Assembly (NCBI RefSeq): GCF_004005375.1
Contig: NZ_RZUF01000027.1
Location: forward strand, 1 to 49,328
Reading direction: 5' to 3'
DNA length: 49,328 bases
From: Rheinheimera sediminis
GTDB taxonomy: Bacteria > Pseudomonadota > Gammaproteobacteria > Enterobacterales > Alteromonadaceae
Shown here: one piece after another, positions 35,877 through 44,507 of the stretch
Layout: every line of letters starts with the position of its first letter
Position numbering within the stretch: position 1 is the first letter of the stretch
Position numbers and translations under genes: made by a program
Notes under the pieces: generated by a model
What the model was told of the DNA's origin: nothing
Database searches by the model: none
The model's input: only the letters and a program-made list of their open reading frames with translations

Positions 35877-38312
35877 TCAAGTCTTCTTTACTATGCTAAG
35901 CACTGTTTGCAATACGTCTGCCCTTAATAAAGCATTTACCGTTTGCTGCAGTGGTAACAAAATGGCAGTGGCTTCAAGCTCGTTTTGTTCATTGCAATGA
36001 CAATAACCAGCTTCACGCAACGCATGAATTAAGGTCGCAAACAGTTGTTTATCATGGTACTCAGGCGAACTGATGCCATGCAAAGTACTCAAACGTTGCG
36101 CCAGTTCATGACTTTGTTGCTCTAACTCTGCGCGAGTCAAAGGGCTGTGCAGCTGCAGTAAATTCAGTACCACCGCATAACGCTGCAGCACGTCTTGCGC
36201 ATTATGCGCCAGTAACTCCAGCATAAAATGGCCCACTTGTTGAACCGGTGCTGCCTGTAAAGAGAGGCCTTTAATTTCTACTAACTGATGCTGCTGCAAT
36301 TGGTCCAATACCTGTTCTATATAGGCGTTGAACTGATCCAGTTGCAAAAACAATTCGTGCTGCAGTAAAGGTTGTAGCAACTGACAGATGTTCGTCAGCT
36401 GCACTTTGCTTAATTCTGCATGCTGCAATAACGCTGTGGCAAGAATAGCGGGCAATATAAACAAATGGCAGACATTATTACGATAGTAGCTTAATAAAAT
36501 CGCATTCTCCGGCGTCAGTTGAATGATCTGACCAAAGCTGTCTTGCGAAACTTCCACCTTTTTTAGCCGAATAGCATGGTCAATCCACTGGCTGACGGAG
36601 CCTTCAGGCAGAGTCACACCACTGTGATAAGGCGCATAGTGTTGTAAGTTGCGGTAGAACTCTAACTGAGTGGTAAGTTCTTGTCTGGTCAACGAATACT
36701 GGCGGGTTGCCAGTAAACAAGTGGCAATCAGATTGATGCTGTTCAGTGCAGCTGCCTGGTTTATTCTCTGCATAATCATGGTAGAGAGTGTAGCTACCGC
36801 TGGATTCAGCCAGACTGGTTTTTGCGTATCGGCATTTTCTGCCGAGGCACGCCAGTCTGGTACTTGCTGAGTTAAAAAGCTGTTTAACGAAATAGGCTGG
36901 CCAAAGTTAACATAACCATAACCATAGTCACGTAGCTTCCGCACAGCACTGAACACGCCACCTATAGATTCTTTTTTCTTACTGGAGCCTTTGAGTTCAG
37001 TCAGATAAGTGTTCACTTCCATCACATGCTCGTAGCCCAGATAAACCGGCACCAGGCTAATGGGTCTGTCTATACCACGCAACAAAGCTTGCACTGTCAT
37101 CGCCAGCATACCGGTTTTAGGCTGTAATAAACGTCCTGTGCGGCTGCGACCGCCTTCGGAGTAATACTTAACCGGATAACCCTTGCTGAACAGCTTGCTC
37201 AGGTATTCTCGAAAGACGGCAGAGTACAGCTTATCGCCACTGAAACTACGGCGGATAAAAAAGGCGCCACCACGGCGGAACAAAGTACCCACAGGCCAGA
37301 AATTCAGGTTGATGCCTGCAGCTATATGAGGTGGAGCAAGGCCTTGATGGTAAATCACATAACTTAACAGCAGATAATCCATATGACTGCGATGACAAGG
37401 CACATAAACAATTTCATGGCCCTTTTGCACCAGATCAGTCAGCACTTGGCCATTGTTAATTTTTAAACCTGAGTACAGCTTCTTCCATAACCAGCCGAGG
37501 AAACGGTCACCGACCCGTAAGGTGGATTCACGGTAGTCTGCCGCTATTTCTTCCAGCAATGTCAGGGCTTGGGTGCGGGCTTCTTTAACGCTGATTTTTT
37601 TGCTTTTGGCTTCGTCTTCTATGGCTTTTTTTAGCGCATCTGACGCTAGAAGAGAATTAAATAATGCCGCTCTGTTGGGTAGTTTTGGCCCTGTAGCGGC
37701 TAGACGTTGGCGGTAAAAATGAAACCGTGCCACTCGTAATAATTTGTGAGCTGTGTCTTCGTTTACCGTTGAATTTTCAATGATTTGGCGTACTGAAACA
37801 GCTTTGCTGAATCGCACTAAGGTATGGCGGCCCGAGATCAAAACGATAAACAACTTGGCCAGCCAACTTGGCGATTCAGACTCGCCGAGCATGGACTTTA
37901 CGCTGTTTTCTTTACCAGGAGCCCGGCCCCAAAGCACAGAAACAGGTAATAACTGCGCCGAAAAATCGGGATTTTGCAGATGAGCCTGCAGCAAAGCCAA
38001 ACCCTGCTGTAAGGCATCGGTTGATGCTCGGCTGCCCCACAGCACACGAGGTTGTTCTAAAAAAATAATACGGGACAGACTTTGCTTGCCACATACTACA
38101 GGCTCCATAGGATCTGGCAAGCCAAGCTTCTGGCAGACCCGGGCTATTGTAGCTAAGTCGCTGGCGGATGCGGTTCTGCTGATATAAAACAGCGGCTGTT
38201 TGAGGTCGAGCGCCAGATTTTCTACTACAGGCTCTGGCACTATTTTACATCTGACCAAAGGTTTGAGTGGCCAGTACAGCACTTTGGCTAACCATGACAT
38301 TGGTTTTAACAT
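35877..38312 (-). CDS. plsB: Glycerol-3-phosphate 1-O-acyltransferase
   Basis: 811 residues, near E. coli PlsB (807). It acylates sn-glycerol-3-phosphate at position 1 with acyl-ACP or acyl-CoA, the first membrane step of phospholipid synthesis, and is a peripheral or integral inner-membrane enzyme. The catalytic block CHRSHMDYLLLSY holds H307 and D312; GGAFFIRRSF and YSEGGRSRTGRLL follow as acyltransferase blocks II and III, then VPVYLGYEHVMEV. The gene is divergent from lexA across 131 bp, the classic gammaproteobacterial arrangement, and shares its terminator with tesB. Confidence 0.97.
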   Translation of the reverse strand: MLKPMSWLAKVLYWPLKPLVRCKIVPEPVVENLALDLKQPLFYISRTASASDLATIARVCQKLGLPDPMEPVVCGKQSLSRIIFLEQPRVLWGSRASTDALQQGLALLQAHLQNPDFSAQLLPVSVLWGRAPGKENSVKSMLGESESPSWLAKLFIVLISGRHTLVRFSKAVSVRQIIENSTVNEDTAHKLLRVARFHFYRQRLAATGPKLPNRAALFNSLLASDALKKAIEDEAKSKKISVKEARTQALTLLEEIAADYRESTLRVGDRFLGWLWKKLYSGLKINNGQVLTDLVQKGHEIVYVPCHRSHMDYLLLSYVIYHQGLAPPHIAAGINLNFWPVGTLFRRGGAFFIRRSFSGDKLYSAVFREYLSKLFSKGYPVKYYSEGGRSRTGRLLQPKTGMLAMTVQALLRGIDRPISLVPVYLGYEHVMEVNTYLTELKGSSKKKESIGGVFSAVRKLRDYGYGYVNFGQPISLNSFLTQQVPDWRASAENADTQKPVWLNPAVATLSTMIMQRINQAAALNSINLIATCLLATRQYSLTRQELTTQLEFYRNLQHYAPYHSGVTLPEGSVSQWIDHAIRLKKVEVSQDSFGQIIQLTPENAILLSYYRNNVCHLFILPAILATALLQHAELSKVQLTNICQLLQPLLQHELFLQLDQFNAYIEQVLDQLQQHQLVEIKGLSLQAAPVQQVGHFMLELLAHNAQDVLQRYAVVLNLLQLHSPLTRAELEQQSHELAQRLSTLHGISSPEYHDKQLFATLIHALREAGYCHCNEQNELEATAILLPLQQTVNALLRADVLQTVLSIVKKT

Positions 38313-38383
38313 ATCAAATCCGTACTTATAAACAGCGGCTAGAATAGCATGGAAGGTCTTACCAGCAAAATTGTGTCTATGGC

Positions 38384-38412
38384 TTGGCAGACAGCAAAAG
38401 GCTGTATATACT
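38384..38412 (+). promoter_or_regulatory. lexA sigma-70 promoter
   Basis: TTGGCA (38384-38389) and TATACT (38407-38412) are separated by 17 bp, both hexamers close to consensus. The first SOS box overlaps the -10 element, as expected for autoregulation. The predicted start is about 25 nt upstream of the lexA start codon. Confidence 0.85.
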
Positions 38413-38417
38413 CACAG
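38402..38417. promoter_or_regulatory. LexA-binding SOS box 1
   Basis: CTGTATATACTCACAG has CTG and CAG separated by exactly 10 nt with an AT-rich centre, matching the enterobacterial SOS-box consensus. It overlaps the lexA -10 hexamer. Confidence 0.9.
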
Positions 38418-38423
38418 TATCCA

Positions 38424-38439
38424 CTGTATAGGTATTCAG
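38424..38439. promoter_or_regulatory. LexA-binding SOS box 2
   Basis: CTGTATAGGTATTCAG is a second CTG-N10-CAG site, 6 bp after the first and 4 bp before the lexA start codon. Two boxes in tandem match the E. coli lexA operator. Confidence 0.88.
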
Positions 38440-38443
38440 CATT

Positions 38444-39073
38444 ATGCGTCCATTAACACCAAGACAAGCCGAAATTTTGCAATTGCTTAAAGATCATCAG
38501 GCCGCCTCAGGTATGCCGCCAACCCGTGCTGAAATTGCTACTCAGCTGGGATTTAAGTCAGCCAATGCAGCAGAGGAGCATTTAAAGGCGTTGGCGAAAA
38601 AAGGTTTTATTGAAATGATGCCAGGCACGTCCCGTGGCATTCGTCTGATTGAAGATGAAGCTGCCAATGATGTTGCAGAAGAAGAGCCAGGTTTGCCACT
38701 GATCGGCAAAGTGGCCGCTGGTCAACCTATTCTGGCCGCAGAACATATTCAGCAAAGGTATCAGCTTGATGCCAGTTTGTTTAAACCCAATGCAGACTTT
38801 TTACTAAAAGTGCAGGGGATGAGTATGAAGGATATCGGTATTTTGGATGGCGACTTATTGGCTGTGCATAAAACAACAGAAGCTCGCCAGGGTCAGATTG
38901 TGGTTGCACGAGTTGAAGATGAAGTCACAGTCAAACGTTTTCGCCGTGAAGGTCAGATGGTTTATCTGCATCCGGAAAACGGTGATTTTGATGTGATTAA
39001 AGTCGACTTAAGCCAGCAGCATTTCGCCATTGAAGGCCTTGCCGTTGGTGTGATACGAACCAACAGTTGGTAA
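38444..39073 (+). CDS. lexA: SOS-response transcriptional repressor LexA
   Basis: 209 residues (E. coli 202). The N-terminal winged-helix domain (1-70) contains [20 protein letters not shown], the recognition helix region. The C-terminal peptidase domain has the Ala-Gly cleavage site at A92-G93 (KVAAGQP), the nucleophile S127 (QGMSMKD) and the general base K164 (VTVKRF). On DNA damage RecA filaments trigger self-cleavage and derepression. Two SOS boxes control the gene itself; a weak AAAATCT/AGATTTT hairpin follows the stop. No SOS partner such as sulA lies next to it. Confidence 0.98.
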   Translation: MRPLTPRQAEILQLLKDHQAASGMPPTRAEIATQLGFKSANAAEEHLKALAKKGFIEMMPGTSRGIRLIEDEAANDVAEEEPGLPLIGKVAAGQPILAAEHIQQRYQLDASLFKPNADFLLKVQGMSMKDIGILDGDLLAVHKTTEARQGQIVVARVEDEVTVKRFRREGQMVYLHPENGDFDVIKVDLSQQHFAIEGLAVGVIRTNSW

Positions 39074-39222
39074 AAAAATCTACCTTTTTCAAGATTTTGC
39101 TAACATAGAGCACTGGTATGACCATTTGGTTTTATCAGTGTTTTTTTTACCCCCGGGTTTACTTCTTTCTGTTCCTTGACTACTTGTTATATGCAACTGA
39201 TATCAAAACAAAAAATCAGTGC

Positions 39223-39247
39223 GCCGATTTGAGTGATTTAAATCGGC
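39223..39247. promoter_or_regulatory. Inverted repeat in the coxB leader
   Basis: GCCGATTT (39223-39230) and AAATCGGC (39240-39247) are perfect 8-bp arms separated by 9 nt, about 100 bp upstream of the coxB start codon. A TTGACT hexamer lies upstream at 39176. The dyad could be an operator or an mRNA hairpin; no regulator is recognised from it. Confidence 0.5.
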
Positions 39248-39346
39248 ACAATAATAATGATGGCAATTGTAGAAGAGACGCTGCAGTGGGAAAAATGTGT
39301 CTTCGACCTGCAATTTGCTTTTGTGCAAAGACAGAGGAGAAGTCAC

Positions 39347-40480
39347 GTGGCGAGAACCAGTTATCTGTGTTGGTCGCTGCTAACCTTTTTGCTTGCGTTT
39401 TCAACGCAGTCTGCAGAAATGCCTTTGAACATGACTCAAGGGGTTACAGAAATCAGTCAGCAGGTTTACCACCTGCATATGAAGATTTTTTACATTTGCT
39501 GTGCAATAGGGGTAGCGGTATTTGGGGTGATGTTTTGGTCCATCATTCATCATCGTAAATCAAAAGGCGTTGAGCCAGCTCAATTCCATGAAAGCACCAA
39601 AGTAGAGCTGCTTTGGACTGCTATACCTGTCATTATTTTAATCATTATGGCCATCCCCGCCACCCAAACTCTGATCGCGATGGAGGACACTTCCGAAGCA
39701 GACGTCAGCATTTTGATCACGGGTTCGCAGTGGAAGTGGCATTACAAATACATGGACCACAAGGTCGAGTATTTCTCTCTGCTGGCGACTACCCGTCAAC
39801 AAATCGACAATAAACTACAAAAAGGCGAAAACTACCTGTTGGAAGTTGACCGGCCTTTGGTGATCCCAACAGGTAAAAAAGTTCGCTTTCTAGTCACCTC
39901 AGATGACGTGATCCACTCCTGGTGGGTGCCAGCTTTTGCAGTGAAAAAAGATGCCAATCCTGGCTTCATCAATGAAGCATGGACTAGGGTCGATCAGCCT
40001 GGTATCTACCGCGGCCAGTGTGCAGAGTTGTGTGGTAAAGATCATGGTTTCATGCCTGTGGTGGTGATTGCTAAAGAGCAAGCAGATTTTGAGCAGTGGA
40101 TAGCTCAGGAAGCAGCAACTCAGGCGGCTGCCAAAGACGCTGAATTAAAATTGCTGGCAATGAATATGAGCAAAGAAGAGTTGATGACCTTAGGCGAAAA
40201 AACCTATATGGGTTACTGCGCTGCTTGTCATCAGCCCAATGGCATGGGTATTCCGGGTGTGTTTCCTGCTCTTAAAGGCAGCAAAATGGCATTGGAAGAT
40301 TTACCTGCTCATATCGACATAGTGCTGAATGGTAAAACAGGCACTTCGATGCAGGCTTTTGCTAAACAACTGACATTAAGCGAAATTGCGGCTGTGGTGA
40401 CTTACGAGCGCAACGCCTGGGACAATAATACCGGTGATCTGGTGCAAGCTGCCGACATCGCCAAAGCACAGTCGAAATAG
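39347..40480 (+). CDS. coxB: Cytochrome c oxidase subunit II with C-terminal cytochrome c domain (caa3 type)
   Basis: 377 residues from a GTG start with AGAGGAGA upstream; the longer open frame adds 30 codons without a ribosome binding site. A signal peptide (residues 1-23) and two transmembrane helices (45-67, 88-110) are followed by the cupredoxin domain with the binuclear CuA ligands H190, C225, E227, C229, H233 and M236. A mono-heme cytochrome c domain is fused at the C-terminus (C291-A-A-C294-H295), so electrons can be accepted directly from a soluble or membrane cytochrome c. First gene of the oxidase cluster. Confidence 0.97.
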   Translation: MARTSYLCWSLLTFLLAFSTQSAEMPLNMTQGVTEISQQVYHLHMKIFYICCAIGVAVFGVMFWSIIHHRKSKGVEPAQFHESTKVELLWTAIPVIILIIMAIPATQTLIAMEDTSEADVSILITGSQWKWHYKYMDHKVEYFSLLATTRQQIDNKLQKGENYLLEVDRPLVIPTGKKVRFLVTSDDVIHSWWVPAFAVKKDANPGFINEAWTRVDQPGIYRGQCAELCGKDHGFMPVVVIAKEQADFEQWIAQEAATQAAAKDAELKLLAMNMSKEELMTLGEKTYMGYCAACHQPNGMGIPGVFPALKGSKMALEDLPAHIDIVLNGKTGTSMQAFAKQLTLSEIAAVVTYERNAWDNNTGDLVQAADIAKAQSK

Positions 40481-40489
40481 GGGGCGCAG

Positions 40490-42082
40490 ATGAGTACTGT
40501 TACTACAGATCCGCATGCTCATGCTGAGCACGAGCATCATGGGCCGGCCAAAGGGTTAAAACGCTGGCTTTATACTACCAACCACAAAGACATAGGTACT
40601 TTGTATTTGTTGTTTTCACTGCTGATGTTTTTTATCGGTGGTGCTATGGCCATGGTGATCCGTGCTGAATTGTTTCAGCCAGGATTGCAAATTGTTGAAC
40701 CAAACTTCTTTAATCAGATGACCACAGTCCATGGTCTGATTATGGTGTTTGGTGCTGTAATGCCAGCCTTTACCGGCTTGGCGAATTGGTTGATCCCTAT
40801 GATGATAGGGGCTCCGGATATGGCATTGCCACGAATGAACAACTGGAGTTTCTGGATCCTGCCTTTTGCCTTTAGCATTTTGTTAGCTTCGCTCTTTATG
40901 GAAGGTGGCGGCCCCAGTTTTGGCTGGACTTTTTATGCACCGCTTTCCACCACTTACAGTAATGACAGCACTGCGCTTTTTGTGTTCTCAGTTCACATTA
41001 TGGGCATATCGTCCATTATGGGCGCTATTAACGTCATAGTGACTATTATGAACCTGCGTGCACCTGGCATGACGTATATGAAAATGCCGTTGTTTGTCTG
41101 GACCTGGTTTATCACAGCTTACCTGCTGATTGCCGTTATGCCAGTACTGGCTGGTGTTGTCACTATGGTGCTGACCGACAAGTACTTTGGAACCAGTTTC
41201 TTTGATGCAGCAGGGGGCGGTGACCCTGTGTTGTTCCAGCATATCTTCTGGTTTTTTGGTCACCCTGAAGTCTACATTATGATATTGCCGGCTTTTGGCA
41301 TTATCTCCAGCATAGTACCGACCTTCTCACGCAAACCGCTGTTTGGTTATGCCTCTATGGTGTATGCAACCTCCAGTATTGCGCTGCTGTCCTTTTTAGT
41401 CTGGGCGCACCATATGTTTACCACTGGCATGCCCGTCGCCGCAGAACTGTTTTTTATGTACTGCACTATGTTGATCGCGGTGCCGACCGGGGTAAAAGTA
41501 TTTAACTGGGTGGCGACTATGTGGCGAGGTGCCATGACCTTTGAAGTGCCAATGATGTTTTCTTTGGCCTTTATTGTGCTCTTTACCATAGGCGGTTTCT
41601 CGGGGTTAATGCTGGCTATTACACCGGCCGATTTCCAATACCATGACACCTACTTTGTTGTCGCGCATTTCCACTATGTTCTGGTGACAGGTGCTGTCTT
41701 CTCCATTATGGCTGCTGCTTATTATTGGCTGCCGAAGTGGACAGGCCATATGTACGACGAAACTTTAGGCCAGTGGCATTTCTGGTGTTCGCTGATTTCT
41801 GTCAATGTGCTGTTTTTCCCTATGCATTTTGTTGGTTTAGCGGGCATGCCACGGCGGATCCCGGATTACGCTCTGCAATTTGCCGACTTTAATGCCTTGA
41901 TCAGCATAGGTGGTTTTGCCTTTGGTTTATCCCAGTTGCTGTTTGTCTGGTTGGTGGTGAAATGCATTAAAGGTGGTGAAAAAGCCACAGATCAGGTGTG
42001 GGAAGGAGCTGAAGGGTTGGAGTGGACTATTGCTTCGCCAGCGCCTTATCACAGCTTTAGCACTCCACCTGAAATTAAGTAG
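40490..42082 (+). CDS. coxA: Cytochrome c oxidase subunit I
   Basis: 530 residues with twelve transmembrane helices. It carries heme a and the heme a3-CuB site where O2 is reduced. Ligands are visible: H81 and H395 for heme a, H393 for heme a3, H258, H307 and H308 for CuB, with the Y262 cross-link in GHPEVYIM. The E260 and the D-channel residues place it in the A1 type. The gene starts 9 nt after coxB and is followed by ctaG in the same operon. A long His-rich N-terminus (DPHAHAEHEHHG) may bind metal. Confidence 0.98.
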   Translation: MSTVTTDPHAHAEHEHHGPAKGLKRWLYTTNHKDIGTLYLLFSLLMFFIGGAMAMVIRAELFQPGLQIVEPNFFNQMTTVHGLIMVFGAVMPAFTGLANWLIPMMIGAPDMALPRMNNWSFWILPFAFSILLASLFMEGGGPSFGWTFYAPLSTTYSNDSTALFVFSVHIMGISSIMGAINVIVTIMNLRAPGMTYMKMPLFVWTWFITAYLLIAVMPVLAGVVTMVLTDKYFGTSFFDAAGGGDPVLFQHIFWFFGHPEVYIMILPAFGIISSIVPTFSRKPLFGYASMVYATSSIALLSFLVWAHHMFTTGMPVAAELFFMYCTMLIAVPTGVKVFNWVATMWRGAMTFEVPMMFSLAFIVLFTIGGFSGLMLAITPADFQYHDTYFVVAHFHYVLVTGAVFSIMAAAYYWLPKWTGHMYDETLGQWHFWCSLISVNVLFFPMHFVGLAGMPRRIPDYALQFADFNALISIGGFAFGLSQLLFVWLVVKCIKGGEKATDQVWEGAEGLEWTIASPAPYHSFSTPPEIK

Positions 42083-42090
42083 GGGGCTCT

Positions 42091-42654
42091 ATGGCACTGA
42101 AGCATCAACCTGTTGTGATTAAACTTTGCCTGCTGACCGCAGCCATGTTTGGCTTTGGTTATGCCTTAGTGCCTTTGTACGATGTGTTTTGTGATTTAAC
42201 AGGCCTGAATGGTAAAACCTCCACTATGGCGGCAACAGCTGAAGCCGCTATACCGGATGAAGATCGTCAGGTGCTGATTGAATTTATTGCCCGCCCAAAC
42301 AATAACATGCCATGGGTGTTTGAACCCGTGGTGCATAAAATGCGGGTTCATCCGGGTGAAATTCATCGTATAGATTATCTGGCCCATAATATTACAGGGC
42401 GCTCTATGACAGCGCAGGCTGTGCCTTCGGTATCACCAGGGCAGGCTGCTTTGTATTTTAATAAAATGGAATGTTTCTGTTTTACCCAACAACATCTGAC
42501 GGCAGGTCAGCAGTTATTAATGCCGTTGCAATTTTATGTCGATCCCGCATTACCGGAACAATTCAGCACTATTACTTTGTCCTACACCTTGTATGAAGTG
42601 GATGCTGTAGCCCCGGTCACTGCAGAGACAGCAACAGGGGACAACAATGAGTGA
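42091..42654 (+). CDS. ctaG: Cytochrome c oxidase assembly protein CtaG/Cox11
   Basis: 187 residues: one N-terminal transmembrane helix (about 8-28) and a periplasmic immunoglobulin-like domain. The CFCF copper motif is C128-F-C130 (KMECFCFTQQ). The protein delivers copper to the CuB site in subunit I. A second Cys near the membrane (C34 in DVFCDLTG) is also typical. It is 8 nt after coxA and overlaps coxC by 8 nt, so the four genes are translated as a unit. Confidence 0.95.
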   Translation: MALKHQPVVIKLCLLTAAMFGFGYALVPLYDVFCDLTGLNGKTSTMAATAEAAIPDEDRQVLIEFIARPNNNMPWVFEPVVHKMRVHPGEIHRIDYLAHNITGRSMTAQAVPSVSPGQAALYFNKMECFCFTQQHLTAGQQLLMPLQFYVDPALPEQFSTITLSYTLYEVDAVAPVTAETATGDNNE

Positions 42655-43528
42655 CAAATATGAACATTATTATGTGCCAGAGCAAAGCCCCTGGCCCATA
42701 GTGGGGGCCGTGGCTCTTTTTATGATTGCTTTTGGTGCCGGCAATTACGTTAACGAAGTGACCAAAGATCAGTCGGGTTATGGCGGATATTTATTACTGG
42801 CTGGTATAGCTACCTTAATTTTTATGCTGGTCGGCTGGTTTCGTAATGTGATTGATGAGTCGATGAATGGTTTGTACAGCAAACAAATGGACAGGTCGTT
42901 CCGGCAATGCATGAGCTGGTTCATCTTTTCCGAAGTAATGTTTTTTGCTGCCTTTTTTGGCGCTTTGTTTTATGCCCGCATTATTGCTGTTCCATGGCTG
43001 GATGGTGCAGGCAATAACGCCAGTACAGCGGCGGTGTTATGGCCGGCCTTCGAAGCGGCCTGGCCTTTGCTGAAAACTCCGGGAGGCACTGAAACTCAGG
43101 CTATGCCGTGGCAGGGTTTACCTTTATACAACACCATCATCTTGTTAATTTCTTCTGTCACTTTGCATTTTGCGCATACAGGTCTAGAGCAAAACAAAAG
43201 AGGTCAGCTGAAGTTGATGTTAGGACTTACTATCTTGCTAGGTGCAGCTTTCCTCTATCTGCAGGTGGTTGAGTATATTCACGCCTATCAGGATTTAGGT
43301 TTAAAACTGGACTCAGGCATTTATGGCAATACCTTCTTTTTACTGACGGGTTTCCATGGTTTGCATGTCACTTTAGGGGCAGTGTTTTTGCTGGTGATGT
43401 TCCTGAGAATTGTGCTGAAAAATCATTTTACTGCGCATAAGCACTTTGCCTTTCAGGCAGCGGCCTGGTATTGGCATTTTGTCGATGTGGTCTGGTTATG
43501 TTTGTTTGTGTTTGTTTACGTGCTGTAG
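42647..43528 (+). CDS. coxC: Cytochrome c oxidase subunit III
   Basis: 293 residues with seven transmembrane helices. Lipid-binding subunit that stabilises the oxidase and proton uptake by subunit I. Conserved features include SPWPIVGAVALF at the N-terminus, SEVMFFAAFFGALF, TGFHGLHVTLG, and the final AWYWHFVDVVWLCLFVFVYV helix. It overlaps ctaG by 8 nt. A possible terminator follows, after which the strand switches for DUF2909. Confidence 0.97.
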   Translation: MSDKYEHYYVPEQSPWPIVGAVALFMIAFGAGNYVNEVTKDQSGYGGYLLLAGIATLIFMLVGWFRNVIDESMNGLYSKQMDRSFRQCMSWFIFSEVMFFAAFFGALFYARIIAVPWLDGAGNNASTAAVLWPAFEAAWPLLKTPGGTETQAMPWQGLPLYNTIILLISSVTLHFAHTGLEQNKRGQLKLMLGLTILLGAAFLYLQVVEYIHAYQDLGLKLDSGIYGNTFFLLTGFHGLHVTLGAVFLLVMFLRIVLKNHFTAHKHFAFQAAAWYWHFVDVVWLCLFVFVYVL

Positions 43529-43535
43529 GGGCAAA

Positions 43536-43555
43536 GCGGGTCTGAAACGACCCGC
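43536..43555 (+). terminator. Hairpin after coxC, weak T-tract
   Basis: GCGGGTC (43536-43542) pairs perfectly with GACCCGC (43549-43555) around a 6-nt loop, 8 nt after the coxC stop. CTTATTC follows, which is only a weak T-tract, so it may act as an attenuator that lets part of the transcript continue. Confidence 0.55.
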
Positions 43556-43560
43556 CTTAT

Positions 43561-43770
43561 TCAATAGGGTCTGTGGTGAGGGGTGATCAAGCCAAAGTGT
43601 AGCGCAAGGATCACAGCTATTAACACAACGGCTGACCACATGACGCGGCGGCCTAGAAATTTCGACATACTGGGCTGATTTTCATCATTTTTCAGCATCA
43701 GATATAAAGCACGAAATAAATTAAAAACAATAAAGAGTAGTAGTGCAATGAGTAAAAGTTTAATCCACAT
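43561..43770 (-). CDS. DUF2909 twin-transmembrane protein
   Basis: 69 residues with two transmembrane helices (about 3-25 and 45-65), separated by a short charged segment (KNDENQPSMSKFLGRRV). Matches the DUF2909 family, small proteins commonly found beside cytochrome oxidase genes. A ribosome binding site (GTGAGG) precedes the ATG. It lies on the strand opposite to all the other oxidase genes. Its stop is 5 bp past the coxC hairpin. Its role in oxidase assembly is unproven. Confidence 0.85.
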   Translation of the reverse strand: MWIKLLLIALLLFIVFNLFRALYLMLKNDENQPSMSKFLGRRVMWSAVVLIAVILALHFGLITPHHRPY

Positions 43771-43796
43771 AAAACCTCACGACGGCTGGTTATAAG

Positions 43797-44507
43797 ATGC
43801 AAGCACAGCCGTTTGCCCATTTATCCCGACACTGGCTGTTGGCTCTGTGTACTCTGGCTGCTTTTGCGTTATTGATCAAGTTAAGTTACTGGCAGTGGCA
43901 ACGAGCCGAATATAAACAAACTCAGTTAGATCAATTGCATAGCGCGCAGCAGCAAGGCCCGGTTGGTTGGACTGAGTTGCCGGCCATGCCAACAGAGCAA
44001 CTGGATGGTCTGGAGTTACAAGGTAAAGCGGTTTGGTTAAAACCTGCGGTCTGGTTGCTGGATAATCAACTGATCCAGGGCAAACCAGGTTATGACGTGG
44101 TGATCCCAGTGCTGGTATCGAATCAGGAGCCGGCCTTATTAGTCAATTTAGGCTGGGTTGAAGCCCCTATGAGCCGCGGTCAGTTGCCTGAGCTGGATAT
44201 TCCTGCCGAATTTGAGATGGCGGGCTTGTTACGCACCGAATTAAAAGGCTTCAGGTTGGGCCTGAATCTGGAAGAAACCGGGCTTTGGCCGCAGCGTATG
44301 CAACAAGTCGAACCCACTGAATTATCCAAAGTATTAGGCCAGGAGCTTTATCCGGCTTTGCTGTATCAATACAAATCCCCTTATTTGTATCACTACAAAG
44401 CTGTAGTGATGCCACCGGAAAAGCACCGGGCTTATGCTCTGCAATGGTTATTACTGGCTGTTGCTGTTGTAGTTGTGGCTTGGTTTATGTCGAAAAAGGA
44501 GCTGTAA
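43797..44507 (+). CDS. SURF1-family oxidase assembly protein
   Basis: 236 residues with transmembrane helices at the N-terminus (about 13-30) and C-terminus (about 213-230), and a periplasmic domain between. SURF1 features include KLSYWQWQRAEYK near the first helix, GYDVVIPVL, LLVNLGWVE, and HRAYALQWLLL before the second helix. SURF1 helps heme a insertion into subunit I. It starts 27 nt beyond the divergent DUF2909 start codon, so this sub-operon needs its own promoter in that short gap or read-through from coxC. Confidence 0.9.
   Translation: MQAQPFAHLSRHWLLALCTLAAFALLIKLSYWQWQRAEYKQTQLDQLHSAQQQGPVGWTELPAMPTEQLDGLELQGKAVWLKPAVWLLDNQLIQGKPGYDVVIPVLVSNQEPALLVNLGWVEAPMSRGQLPELDIPAEFEMAGLLRTELKGFRLGLNLEETGLWPQRMQQVEPTELSKVLGQELYPALLYQYKSPYLYHYKAVVMPPEKHRAYALQWLLLAVAVVVVAWFMSKKEL

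Noticed and set aside
39180-39247. FNR site upstream of coxB
   Set aside because: TTGAT-N4-ATCAA is not matched; the nearest sequences have several mismatches.
39257-39346. ATG start for coxB 30 codons upstream
   Set aside because: No ribosome binding site, and the extra residues precede a normal signal peptide; the GTG at 39347 has AGAGGAGA upstream.
39118-39558. 146-codon frame overlapping coxB
   Set aside because: Most of it is an alternative frame of coxB and the remainder is leader DNA; low-complexity start without a ribosome binding site.
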